Origin: Alphaproteobacteria bacterium
Lineage (GTDB): Bacteria > Pseudomonadota > Alphaproteobacteria > Rhodobacterales > Rhodobacteraceae
Direction of reading: 5' to 3'
Length of the DNA: 64,000 nt
Assembly: GCA_013151335.1 (NCBI GenBank)
Contig: JAADIJ010000092.1
Coordinates: forward strand, 62,001 to 126,000
Positions 28,495 to 36,740 of the stretch are shown here, one piece after another. How positions within the stretch are numbered: the stretch's first letter is position 1; every line of letters begins with the position of its first letter. Position numbers and translations under genes: made by a program. Below the pieces are notes generated by a model. It had not been told where the DNA came from. It worked only from the letters and a program-made list of their open reading frames with translations, and made no database searches.

Positions 28495-29811
28495 ATGCAC
28501 ATAAAATTCATCCGCCCCGCCACTCTGGCACTGGCAACTCTCGCGCCAGCCACCCTGTGGGCGCAGGAAACCACCGCCACCATGGACAAGGGCGACACCG
28601 CGTGGATGCTGGTCTCGACCTTGCTGGTTCTGTTCATGATCCTGCCGGGCTTGGGCCTGTTTTACGGCGGCTTGGTGCGCTCTAAAAATATGCTGTCGGT
28701 CTTGATGCAATGCACCATGATCACCGCCGTTGTGGTGGTGGCTTGGGTCGGCTGGGGCTATTCCTTCGCATTTGGCGGCGGCTCCAGCCCGTTCTGGGGC
28801 GGCACTGCCAAGCTGTTTTTGGCAGGCGTCAACATGAACTCGATGGTCGCAACCTTCACCGAAGGGGTCGTGATCCCCGAATATATTTTCATCGCTTTCC
28901 AGATGACATTCGCCGCCATCACCCCGGCGCTGATCGTCGGCGCATTTGCCGAGCGGATCAAATTCTCCGCCCTGATGGTGTTCGTTTTGTTATGGATCAC
29001 GCTGGTCTATTTCCCCATCGCCCACATGGTTTGGGATCCCGCAGGCTTTCTTTTCAACCTCGGAGCACTCGATTTCGCAGGCGGCACGGTCGTCCACATC
29101 AACGCAGGCGTAACCGCCTTAGTCGGCGCAATGGTGCTTGGCCCAAGGATCGGCCTTGGCCGCGATATGATGGCGCCGCACTCCATGACCTTGGCACTGG
29201 TCGGCGCGGCAATCCTGTGGGTCGGCTGGTTCGGCTTTAACGCGGGCTCCAACCTCGAGGCCAACGGCGGGGCAGCACTGGCGATGATCAACACCTTCAC
29301 CGCAACCGCAGGGGCGATCCTGACATGGGCCGTGATCGAGGGGATCACCCGCGGCAAATCCTCGCTACTGGGAGCCGCCTCCGGCATGGTCGCCGGTCTG
29401 GTCGCCGTAACACCGGCCGCAGGAACCGTCGGCCCCGTCGGAGCAATCGCTTTGGGAGCAATCGCCTCGGCAGGCTGTTACATCTTCGTTGGCCCGCTCA
29501 AAAACAAGTTTGGCTATGACGACAGCCTCGACGTTTTCGGCATCCACGGCATCGGCGGCATCATCGGCGCGGTCGGCACCGGCATCTTCACCGCGCCATT
29601 TCTTGGCGGCACCGGCGGCGAGGATTACTCCCTCAGCAGCCAAGTCCTGATCCAGATCGAGGCCGTTGGCATCACCATCCTGTGGGCCGGCACCATCAGC
29701 TTCATCCTATTCAAAGCGATCGACATGCTGATGGGTCTGCGCGTCAGCGAAGAGGACGAACGCGTCGGCCTTGACCAATCAGCCCACGGCGAAAGCGCTT
29801 ACCACTTTTAG
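28495..29811 (+). CDS. amtB: Ammonium transporter AmtB
   Basis: A 438-aa trimeric channel-type ammonium transporter. It has a cleavable signal (MHIKFIRPATLALA...LWA-QET) and eleven hydrophobic segments, the family signature region GTVVHINAGVTALVGA with the pore histidines in YFPIAHMVW and FGIHGIGG. ATG 28495 has AAAGGA about 8 nt upstream. It follows the P-II gene by 22 bp and is closed by a strong hairpin terminator. Confidence 0.97.
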   Translation: MHIKFIRPATLALATLAPATLWAQETTATMDKGDTAWMLVSTLLVLFMILPGLGLFYGGLVRSKNMLSVLMQCTMITAVVVVAWVGWGYSFAFGGGSSPFWGGTAKLFLAGVNMNSMVATFTEGVVIPEYIFIAFQMTFAAITPALIVGAFAERIKFSALMVFVLLWITLVYFPIAHMVWDPAGFLFNLGALDFAGGTVVHINAGVTALVGAMVLGPRIGLGRDMMAPHSMTLALVGAAILWVGWFGFNAGSNLEANGGAALAMINTFTATAGAILTWAVIEGITRGKSSLLGAASGMVAGLVAVTPAAGTVGPVGAIALGAIASAGCYIFVGPLKNKFGYDDSLDVFGIHGIGGIIGAVGTGIFTAPFLGGTGGEDYSLSSQVLIQIEAVGITILWAGTISFILFKAIDMLMGLRVSEEDERVGLDQSAHGESAYHF

Positions 29812-29840
29812 GCGGGGGTCTAAAACCTAGGGTCAAAACC

Positions 29841-29870
29841 AACACCTCCGGGATATCTCGGGGGTGTTTT
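29841..29870 (+). terminator. Intrinsic terminator of glnK-amtB
   Basis: A near-perfect inverted repeat: AACACCTCCGGGAT pairs with ATCTCGGGGGTGTT along 14 bp with two G-U pairs (the innermost pairs open to form the loop), followed directly by TTTT. It starts 30 bp after the amtB stop. The T run favours the plus strand. Confidence 0.85.
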
Positions 29871-29876
29871 CCGTTT

Positions 29877-29901
29877 GGCCCAAATATCCTCGCCGAAGGC
29901 C
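29877..29901. repeat. 25-bp dispersed intergenic element, copy 1
   Basis: The element begins GGCCCAAATATCC and ends GCCGAAGGCC. It differs at 3 of 25 positions from the copy at 53670-53694. Both copies lie between convergent genes, directly after a plus-strand gene end. From memory, similar strings are frequent between genes of Rhodobacterales; this was not checked. Confidence 0.6.
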
Positions 29902-29919
29902 ATAAACCCTTGCCGAACA

Positions 29920-30714
29920 TCAACCAAAAGACGCCCTAACCCGGCGGCCAATCGCTGAAACCAACAACAATCCCAGTGCGGCAACCACGATGCTCGGCCC
30001 GGTCGGCGTGTCAAACTGAAACGAAGCAAACAGCCCGAGCAACGCCGCAGCCCCCCCACTCATCGCCGCAAAAACCGCCATTCGCTCCGGCGTGCGCGCG
30101 CCCAATCGACCAGTAGCCGCAGGGATAATCAGCAGCGCCGTGATCAACAAAGCCCCGACAACCTTGATCGCCACCGCCACCAAAACAGCCAGCGCCAGCG
30201 TGAAATAAATACTCTCACGCGCCGGGTTCTGCCCATGCGCAATCGCCATCTCCCGATCAAGCGACGAGACCAGCAATGCGCGCCACCGCCAAACCACCAG
30301 CCCGACCGACAGCGCTCCACCGGCCCAGATCAGCGCCACATCCTGCCAACTCACCGACAGAATATCGCCGATCAAATACCGCATCAGATCCGCAGCCGAG
30401 CCATTGCCCAACCCGACTGCCACCAGCCCAAGTGCCAGCGCCGAATGCGCCGACACCCCCAGCAACGTGTCGGTGTGATGCACGCGCCCCTGAGCCGTCA
30501 GCACCACCCAGGAAATCCCCAGCGCCATGACCAGCACTCCGAAAAACACCGGCAAATCCAGCGCCAGCGCTAAGGCCACACCCAACAGCGAAGCATGCGA
30601 AATCGTGTCGCCAAAATAGACCATCCGCCGCCACAAAACCACGCATCCGATTGGGCCGGCTGCTAGGGCAACACCAAGTGCTGCCAACGTCACAATCAGG
30701 AAAAATTCATCCAT
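29920..30714 (-). CDS. znuB: Zinc ABC transporter permease ZnuB
   Basis: Inner-membrane permease of the high-affinity zinc importer, 264 aa from ATG 30714 (MDEFFLIVTLAALG) with seven to eight hydrophobic segments. Typical ABC-3 family blocks are RRMVYFGDTISHASLLGVA and LLITALLIIPAATGR. The frame is open to 30840, but that part overlaps znuC and has no family match. Its start overlaps the znuC end by 8 nt, so it is coupled to znuC. Expected to be Zur-repressed through the zur-znuCB transcript. Confidence 0.95.
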   Translation of the reverse strand: MDEFFLIVTLAALGVALAAGPIGCVVLWRRMVYFGDTISHASLLGVALALALDLPVFFGVLVMALGISWVVLTAQGRVHHTDTLLGVSAHSALALGLVAVGLGNGSAADLMRYLIGDILSVSWQDVALIWAGGALSVGLVVWRWRALLVSSLDREMAIAHGQNPARESIYFTLALAVLVAVAIKVVGALLITALLIIPAATGRLGARTPERMAVFAAMSGGAAALLGLFASFQFDTPTGPSIVVAALGLLLVSAIGRRVRASFG

Positions 30715-31438
30715 CTTGCTCAACCCCTGCATGCGAATGATCATGCTCGTGCCGATATAGCGCCAGCGCCCCCTCAGTTCCAAGCCCGAACAAACGCCGA
30801 TATTCCGGCGCCTCGGACACCACACTCGGCGTGCCCTCACAACAGATATGCCCGTTCAGACACAGCACCCGATCAGACGCGCTCATCACCACATGAAGGT
30901 CGTGACTGACCATCAAAACCGCGCACCCAAACTCGTGACGAACCTCGTCAATCAGCCGATAAAACCCGGCGACGGCAGGCTGATCCAACCCCTGCGAGGC
31001 CTCGTCCAGCACCAGCAGATCGGGCTGACCGATCAGCGCATGACCCAGCAATACCCGTTGAAGCTGCCCACCCGAAAGCTCGGAAAGTTGCCGCTCAACC
31101 AGCCGCTCGATCCCGACCCGCTTTTCGATCTCCTTATAGGCGCGCGCTGTGCCGTCCCTCAGACGCAAAAATCGCCCAACCGTGATCGGAAAAGCCGCAT
31201 CAAGCGACAATTTTTGCGGCACATAGCCAATCTTAAGGCCGATTTTACGCGCCACTGTGCCAGAACTTGGCACCAGCGCCCCGATCAAACACTTCAAAAG
31301 CGAGGACTTGCCCGAACCGTTGGGACCAACAATCGTGACAATCTCACTGGGTCGAATTTCCATATCCACATCATGCAAAACCTGCACCCCGTCAAAACTC
31401 AGCCTAACGCCGGAAAGGTTAACCAATGGCCTACTCAT
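30707..31438 (-). CDS. znuC: Zinc ABC transporter ATP-binding protein ZnuC
   Basis: ATPase of the zinc importer, 243 aa. Walker A GPNGSGKS, signature LSGGQLQRVLLG, Walker B LLVLDEASQGLD, and switch His in VSHDLH. The C-terminus carries a histidine-rich tail (ALYRHEHDHSHAG), a probable metal-binding segment. Overlaps the zur stop (ATGA) and the znuB start. Confidence 0.96.
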   Translation of the reverse strand: MSRPLVNLSGVRLSFDGVQVLHDVDMEIRPSEIVTIVGPNGSGKSSLLKCLIGALVPSSGTVARKIGLKIGYVPQKLSLDAAFPITVGRFLRLRDGTARAYKEIEKRVGIERLVERQLSELSGGQLQRVLLGHALIGQPDLLVLDEASQGLDQPAVAGFYRLIDEVRHEFGCAVLMVSHDLHVVMSASDRVLCLNGHICCEGTPSVVSEAPEYRRLFGLGTEGALALYRHEHDHSHAGVEQDG

Positions 31439-31941
31439 AGCCCCGCTCCACCTTGGCAGGCAGGGCAGCGACCAATCAGTTCGACCACGCGCGACTGCAC
31501 CTCAAAACCAAGCGCTGCGGCACATTTCTCAATGCTCCCCTCTACCTCCTTAAGCGAGGTTTCGGCGACTTGACGACATTGCGTACAGATCAAAAACATT
31601 GGCTCATGCCCCCGGCCCTCCGCCGATCCCTGATGGCAGCACGCCGCGAACGCGTTGAGCTTTTCAAGCCGGTGGACCAACCCGCTTTGGACCAAAAACT
31701 CCAACGCCCGATAGACGACCGGCGGCTGCCGCCCCATACCATCCATGTCCAATATTGCCAAAATATCGTATGCTCCCAACGCCTTATGCGACTCCAGCAG
31801 GATTTCCAGCACACGCGCCCTCACTGGCGTCAGGCGCAATCCCTGCGTCTGACATAATGCACGCGCCTCATCCATTCCGCCTTTCAGACAGCGGCGATGA
31901 TTGTGTTTCTCAAAGATGTTCGTGGCAGGTTGAACAGGCAT
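31435..31941 (-). CDS. zur: Fur family zinc uptake repressor Zur
   Basis: A 168-aa Fur-family regulator starting at ATG 31941. The winged-helix part (GLRLTPVRARVLEILLESH, VYRALEFLVQSGLVHRLE split here) is followed by the metal domain with two CxxC pairs, CTQC and CPAC, the structural zinc site typical of Zur/Fur, and a HEP motif (GRGHEPMFLIC). Genetic context with znuABC makes zinc the effector. It is first gene of zur-znuC-znuB and shares its promoter region with znuA. Confidence 0.94.
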   Translation of the reverse strand: MPVQPATNIFEKHNHRRCLKGGMDEARALCQTQGLRLTPVRARVLEILLESHKALGAYDILAILDMDGMGRQPPVVYRALEFLVQSGLVHRLEKLNAFAACCHQGSAEGRGHEPMFLICTQCRQVAETSLKEVEGSIEKCAAALGFEVQSRVVELIGRCPACQGGAGL

Positions 31942-31956
31942 CCAGCATTTCCATAT

Positions 31957-31971
31957 TGTTATCTTATAACA
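31957..31971. promoter_or_regulatory. Probable Zur operator between zur and znuA
   Basis: A perfect 6-bp inverted repeat with 3-bp spacer, TGTTAT-CTT-ATAACA, in the 76-bp gap between the divergent zur and znuA starts. It is AT-rich in a GC-rich genome and resembles the GTTATA-type palindromes bound by Zur in proteobacteria. One site could control both directions. Confidence 0.75.
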
Positions 31972-32017
31972 TATCACTTATAGCCACCCGAAACCGGCAA
32001 TTGCAAGAGGTGCGACA

Positions 32018-32941
32018 ATGGAAAAGTTTAACTATCTGAGAAAATTTTACCTCGTCCTCGTCACCGCATTTGGCTTGGCTTATAGCTTGGCGGCACAGGC
32101 GAAAACCCTTAACGTCGTGACTGATATCGCCCCCGTTCAGGCAATCGTTTCGGGTCTGATCTCACCCCAAAGCACGTCCATACAACTGGTGTCAACCGCC
32201 ATTTCCTCCCATGATTTCGCGCTCAAACCCTCGCAAATCCGCGCGGTTCAGCAGGCCGACCTGATCATATGGCTCGGCCCAATCGCCACCCCCGGTCTGG
32301 CCCGCCTGATGGCGCAACCCGCAATCGCGGCCAAAGCCATCACCCTAAATGAGCTGCCAAAAACCCACCTGTTAAAAGAGCTAAAGCCGGGGCTTTTTAA
32401 CCCGGCAATCCCCAGAAAAACCCGCGATCCGCACAGTTGGCTTGACCCGGACAATGCCGTTTACTGGAGCCAAGAGATCGCGCGTGCTCTGACGCGACTT
32501 GACCCCAAACATAGCGCCGCCTACCTCGCATCGGCGCAGGCTCAGTCCGAGAAAATCAACAACCAAAAAGCCGAAATCAACGTAATATTTGGTACAGCAG
32601 ATCTCCTGCCATATGTCCAATTTCACGAGGCATTTCAATACTTTGAAGAAGAATTCAACCTGCACCCAATGGGTGCCGCCACCACCTCTGACCCACGTGC
32701 GACCAGTCTTGGCGTCACCACCGAGTTGCGCGCTGAGTTGCAAAAAACCACACGCTCCTGCCTGCTGGTTCGCGACCAAAGACAAGCGGATCAGGCCGCC
32801 CCGTTTCGCCAGATTTCCGGTGTGAAACTCGGTTTTGTCGATCCGCTCGGTGCCGATATCGGTAAGGTCAATTTCTCCTACACGTCGCTGCTGGCCAAGA
32901 TTTCCACAGGCTTTCTGGCCTGCCTCACCACCAAGCCCTGA
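32018..32941 (+). CDS. znuA: Zinc ABC transporter substrate-binding protein ZnuA
   Basis: Periplasmic zinc-binding protein of 307 aa with a signal peptide (residues 1-28, ends AQA-KTL). The metal ligands expected for cluster A-I proteins are present: His65 (SSHDF), His139 (DPHSWLDP), His203 (QFHEAF) and Asp280 (DPLGAD). The His/Asp-rich loop that many ZnuA proteins carry between the first two ligands is absent. AGAGG lies 7 nt upstream of the start. Diverges from zur-znuCB. Confidence 0.94.
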   Translation: MEKFNYLRKFYLVLVTAFGLAYSLAAQAKTLNVVTDIAPVQAIVSGLISPQSTSIQLVSTAISSHDFALKPSQIRAVQQADLIIWLGPIATPGLARLMAQPAIAAKAITLNELPKTHLLKELKPGLFNPAIPRKTRDPHSWLDPDNAVYWSQEIARALTRLDPKHSAAYLASAQAQSEKINNQKAEINVIFGTADLLPYVQFHEAFQYFEEEFNLHPMGAATTSDPRATSLGVTTELRAELQKTTRSCLLVRDQRQADQAAPFRQISGVKLGFVDPLGADIGKVNFSYTSLLAKISTGFLACLTTKP

Positions 32942-32954
32942 CCCAAAGAACGCC

Positions 32955-34991
32955 TCAATGTCGATAGGCAACCATGGTCAAAAGATCATACGCCGCCACC
33001 TGCTCGTCGTCCTGATTATAAAGGGTCACGCTCCAGCGCACCTCGCCATATTCGTCGGTGCGCCGGGTCTTGCGACTGGCCGTCAAACGCACGCGAATCG
33101 CGTCGCCAGGGCTGACCGGTTTTTGAAAACTCAGCCCCTCAAGCCCGGTATTGGCCAGCACGGGGCCGGATTCTGGCGACACAAACAGGCCAGCGGCAAA
33201 GCTTAACAACAAATACCCATGCGCCACGCGACCGGGGAAAAACGGGTTCGCGGCGGCTGCTGCCTCGTCCATATGGGCGTAAAATGTATCGCCGGTGAAA
33301 TGGGCGAAATGCTCAATATCCTCAAGCGTCACCACACGCGATTTGGTTAACAGGGTTTCGCCAATCTCGATCTCGTCAAAGCAGCGGCGAAACGGATGCG
33401 AGGGCGTTGGAATTTCGCGCGCACCCTGAACCCAAGTCCGCGAGATTTCCGACAGAATATCGGCACTCCCCTGCACGGCTGTTCGTTGCATGAAATGAAG
33501 AACACCCCGAATGCCGCCTTGTTCCTCGCCACCCCCAGCACGACCCGGACCACCATGAACCATATGCGGCAGCGGCGCGCCATGTCCGGTGCTCTCATTC
33601 ATCGAATCGCGGTTATTGAAATAGAGCCGCCCATGCCAAGCCGCTACGGCGAGCGTGAATTTACGCGCAATTACAGGGTCATAGGTAATCACAGACCCAA
33701 CTAGCGAGCCCCCTCCCCGGTTCATCAGCGCCGCCCCATGCTCAAGATCACGGTACCCGATCAGGGTTGCGACCGGGCCGAATGCCTCGACATCATGCAC
33801 ATTCTGCGCCGCATCAGGGTCATCACATCGCAGCAATATCGGAGGCAGAAACGCGCCAACTTTCGCGTCCGCTCCTGTCACCTCAAACCGATCAAGATCG
33901 CCGGAAATTACTTCGCATTCTGTTCTCAGCAGCGCGATTTTCTCGCGCACATCGGATCGCTGCGCCAAACTCGCCAGCGCACCCATAGTGGTTTCGCGCT
34001 CCGAAGGCGCACCGATATTAACCATGTTCAGAGCAGCCGAGATCGCATCGCCAACGGCTTTGATCAGCGTTTCAGGCACGATAATGCGTCGGATTGCCGT
34101 GCATTTCTGCCCGGCCTTCACCGTCATCTCGCTCACAACCTCCTTAACGAACAGATCAAACTCAGGCGCATCGACACTCACATCCTCGCCCAGAATGGAG
34201 GCATTGAGGCTGTCTTGCTCGGCCGTGAATCTCACCCCGTTTTGCAAAATCCCCGGCCGCGCGCGCAGCTTCAACGCGGTCGTCGCCGAGCCGGTAAACG
34301 ACACAACATCTTGCGGGCCAAGCCGATCCAGCAAGTCACCCGTCCCCCCGACCACAAGCTGAAAAGAGCCGCGCGGGAATATCCCCGAGGCATCCATCAG
34401 CTGCATGGCCGCCGCCGTCAAATAGGCGCCATCAGTTGCCGGTTTCACAATCACCGGCACCCCTGCCAGCAGGCTGGGTGCGAGCTTTTCAAGCATCCCC
34501 CAGACCGGGAAATTAAAGGCGTTGATCTCCACCGAAACCCCCAGCAGCGGGGTGCAGATATGTTGCCCCAAAAAGCTGCCGCCGCGCGAAAGCTGCTCCA
34601 CATCCCCATCCAGATAGACATGCCCATCAGGCATTTCGCGCCGCCCTTTGGAGGCCATAACCAGCATAGTGCCGATCCCGCCATCAATGTCGATTTTACT
34701 GTCAGCAAGGGTCGCACCGGTCATGAAAGACAGGGGGTAAAGCGCGTCCTTTCGCGCCGATAAATATAGCGCCAGCGCCTTCAATGCGCGCGCGCGATCA
34801 TGAAATGTCATCTCGCGCAGGGCGGGGCCGCCGACCTTGGTGGCGAACTCGATCATCGCCTGAAAATCCAAGCTGCCAGAGCCAGCATAGCCAATACTCT
34901 CCCCCGTTACCGCGTCGCGAACCTCGCGAAGATTTCCGCTGGGGCTGTGCCACGATCCATAGGCGAAGCTATCCATTTTTGCGCGCGTCAT
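32955..34991 (-). CDS. paaZ: Phenylacetic acid degradation bifunctional protein PaaZ (oxepin-CoA hydrolase / 3-oxo-5,6-dehydrosuberyl-CoA semialdehyde dehydrogenase)
   Basis: Opens the oxepin-CoA ring and oxidises the resulting aldehyde in phenylacetate breakdown. The N-terminal aldehyde dehydrogenase domain (about 1-520) has the catalytic Glu in RFTAEQDSLNA and Cys in AGQKCTAIRRI. The C-terminal MaoC/R-hydratase domain has FTGDTFYAHMDE with the Asp/His pair. ATG 34991 is favoured because AAGGAG stands 6 nt upstream (678 aa). It diverges from paaI across a 87-bp gap holding a TetR-type palindrome, and converges with znuA. Confidence 0.95.
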   Translation of the reverse strand: MTRAKMDSFAYGSWHSPSGNLREVRDAVTGESIGYAGSGSLDFQAMIEFATKVGGPALREMTFHDRARALKALALYLSARKDALYPLSFMTGATLADSKIDIDGGIGTMLVMASKGRREMPDGHVYLDGDVEQLSRGGSFLGQHICTPLLGVSVEINAFNFPVWGMLEKLAPSLLAGVPVIVKPATDGAYLTAAAMQLMDASGIFPRGSFQLVVGGTGDLLDRLGPQDVVSFTGSATTALKLRARPGILQNGVRFTAEQDSLNASILGEDVSVDAPEFDLFVKEVVSEMTVKAGQKCTAIRRIIVPETLIKAVGDAISAALNMVNIGAPSERETTMGALASLAQRSDVREKIALLRTECEVISGDLDRFEVTGADAKVGAFLPPILLRCDDPDAAQNVHDVEAFGPVATLIGYRDLEHGAALMNRGGGSLVGSVITYDPVIARKFTLAVAAWHGRLYFNNRDSMNESTGHGAPLPHMVHGGPGRAGGGEEQGGIRGVLHFMQRTAVQGSADILSEISRTWVQGAREIPTPSHPFRRCFDEIEIGETLLTKSRVVTLEDIEHFAHFTGDTFYAHMDEAAAAANPFFPGRVAHGYLLLSFAAGLFVSPESGPVLANTGLEGLSFQKPVSPGDAIRVRLTASRKTRRTDEYGEVRWSVTLYNQDDEQVAAYDLLTMVAYRH

Positions 34992-35030
34992 CCGCACTCC
35001 TTCGGGTGGAAATTGTCCGAAACACTATTG

Positions 35031-35044
35031 ACCAACCGGTCGGT
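35031..35044. promoter_or_regulatory. Probable PaaR operator overlapping the paaI promoter
   Basis: ACCAACCGGTCGGT is a 14-bp near-palindrome (centre CCGG, one mismatched pair), the form of TetR-family operators described for PaaR-type regulators. It overlaps a candidate -35 box TTGACC (35029-35034) whose partner AATATT lies 17 nt further on (35052-35057). It sits in the shared gap between paaZ and paaI, so one repressor could control both directions. Confidence 0.7.
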
Positions 35045-35078
35045 TTATGCAAATATTTTCCCAGATAAAAGGAAGAAA

Positions 35079-35522
35079 ATGCCCCGAATTTCTCCCAAAG
35101 CCCGCGCCGAGCGTTGCCGCGAAGCCATGCATATCAATGATCGCGCCTCCAAATGGTTTGAGATGTCGATCGACGAGATCGCGCCCGGTCAGGCCTCGGC
35201 CTCGATGGAGGTGCAGCCCCACCACCTCAACGGTCACGATATCTGCCACGGCGGGGTCATTTTCACGCTGGCCGACACTACCTTTGCCTATGCCTGCAAC
35301 AGCTACAATCAGACCGTGGTTGCCCAACACAACACCATCAGTTTCATCGCCCCCGCGCGGCTCGGCGAGCGGCTTTACGCCCGCGCGACCGAGACCAGCA
35401 AGGCAGGGCGCAACGGCATTTACGATGTGATCGTGACTGGCGAGAACGGTCGCGAGATCGCGGCGTTTCGCGGCTGCTCGCGCGTCATTCAGGGCCAGCA
35501 TTTTGATGAGAAGGAACCTTAA
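35079..35522 (+). CDS. paaI: Hydroxyphenylacetyl-CoA thioesterase PaaI
   Basis: Hotdog-fold thioesterase (147 aa) that frees CoA from dead-end phenylacetyl-CoA intermediates. Active-site block LNGHDICHGGVIFTLADTTFAYA contains the conserved Asn/His-Gly-Gly and Asp (quoted GHDICHGGVIFTLADTTFA). ATG 35079 has AAAGGAAG about 5 nt upstream; the longer frame from 34800 reads through paaZ and the operator and is not real. First gene of paaI-thiolase-paaK-paaR. Confidence 0.94.
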   Translation: MPRISPKARAERCREAMHINDRASKWFEMSIDEIAPGQASASMEVQPHHLNGHDICHGGVIFTLADTTFAYACNSYNQTVVAQHNTISFIAPARLGERLYARATETSKAGRNGIYDVIVTGENGREIAAFRGCSRVIQGQHFDEKEP

Positions 35523-35525
35523 TTC

Positions 35526-36728
35526 ATGACCCAGGCCTATCTTTGCGAGGGGCTGCGCACGCCCATCGGCCGCTATGCGGGCGGACTGAGCGCCGTGCGT
35601 CCCGACGACATGCTGGCGCATGTATTGCGCCAGGTTTTGGCGCTGGTGCCCACCTTCGATCAGACCGCAATCGACGATATTTTGATCGGAAACGCCAATG
35701 GCGCGGGCGAGGACAATCGCAATGTGGCGCGCATGGCGGCCCTGCTCGCGGGCCTGCCCGACAGCGTTCCGGGGGCGTCGATCAACCGGCTTTGCGGCTC
35801 GGGTCTGAACGCGGTCGGCATGGCGGCGCAGGCGATAAAATCGGGTGACGCCGATATTATTTTCGCGGGCGGGGTTGAGAGCATGAGCCGCGCACCCTTT
35901 GTCACCGCCAAGTCGGAGACCGCATTTTCGCGCGCACCTCAGACCTTTGATACCACCATTGGCTGGCGATTTATCAACCCCGCGATGAAGAGCAAATACG
36001 GCGTAGATTCCATGCCCGAAACTGCCGAAAACGTCGCCACCGAGTTTGCCATCTCGCGCGCCGATCAAGACGCCTTCGCCCGCCGCTCGCAAGAGCGCGC
36101 AGCGGCAGCAATTGCCTCCGGACGGCTGGCGCAAGAGATCACGCCGGTGCCAATTCCCCAACGCAAAGGCCCACCGCTGCTCTTTGATACCGACGAGCAT
36201 CCCCGCCTGACCAGCTTGGAAAAACTCGCCACTCTGCCCACGCCATTTCGCCAAGACGGCACGGTCACCGCAGGCAATGCCTCGGGCGTCAATGACGGGG
36301 CGGCGGCGCTGATCATCGCCAGCGAGGCGGCGGTGAAACGCCATGGCCTGACCCCAAAAGCGCGCATCACCGGCATGACCAACGCCGGGGTTGCCCCGCG
36401 TATCATGGGCATGGGACCGGCCCCCGCCAGCCAAAAACTGCTGGCTCGTATGGGCCTCGCGATCCACGATATCGACATCATTGAGCTAAACGAGGCCTTT
36501 GCCGCCCAAAGTCTCGCGGTGCTGCGCCAGCTCGGCCTGCCTGACGATGCGGCGCATGTGAACCCCAACGGCGGCGCAATCGCACTTGGCCATCCGCTCG
36601 GCATGTCGGGCGCGCGACTTGCCCTGACGGCGGCGATCGAACTGGTCAATCGGGGCGGCAAACGCGCGCTTTGCACCATGTGCATCGGGGTTGGTCAAGG
36701 CGTCGCACTGATGCTCGAACAGGTCTAA
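35526..36728 (+). CDS. paaJ: 3-oxoadipyl-CoA / 3-oxo-5,6-dehydrosuberyl-CoA thiolase (PaaJ/PcaF)
   Basis: A 400-aa thiolase acting in the last beta-oxidation-like steps of phenylacetate breakdown. Nucleophile Cys90 (NRLCGSGLNAV), His in GHPLGMSGAR and second Cys in MCIGVGQG complete the triad. The sequence is close to PcaF, so it may also serve the beta-ketoadipate pathway; the location between paaI and paaK argues for PaaJ. It starts 3 bp after paaI, with AAGGAA upstream. Confidence 0.9.
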   Translation: MTQAYLCEGLRTPIGRYAGGLSAVRPDDMLAHVLRQVLALVPTFDQTAIDDILIGNANGAGEDNRNVARMAALLAGLPDSVPGASINRLCGSGLNAVGMAAQAIKSGDADIIFAGGVESMSRAPFVTAKSETAFSRAPQTFDTTIGWRFINPAMKSKYGVDSMPETAENVATEFAISRADQDAFARRSQERAAAAIASGRLAQEITPVPIPQRKGPPLLFDTDEHPRLTSLEKLATLPTPFRQDGTVTAGNASGVNDGAAALIIASEAAVKRHGLTPKARITGMTNAGVAPRIMGMGPAPASQKLLARMGLAIHDIDIIELNEAFAAQSLAVLRQLGLPDDAAHVNPNGGAIALGHPLGMSGARLALTAAIELVNRGGKRALCTMCIGVGQGVALMLEQV

Positions 36729-36740
36729 CGAGGCGCACCG

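Noticed and set aside
32018-32941. ZnuA as a manganese or iron binding protein
   Set aside because: Direct linkage to zur, znuB and znuC and the His-His-His-Asp ligand set favour zinc.
33738-34763. Plus-strand ORF (341 aa)
   Set aside because: Antisense to paaZ, Arg/His-rich shadow.
35025-36467. Long minus-strand ORF (480 aa)
   Set aside because: Antisense to paaI and the thiolase, which are both clearly real; no motif seen.
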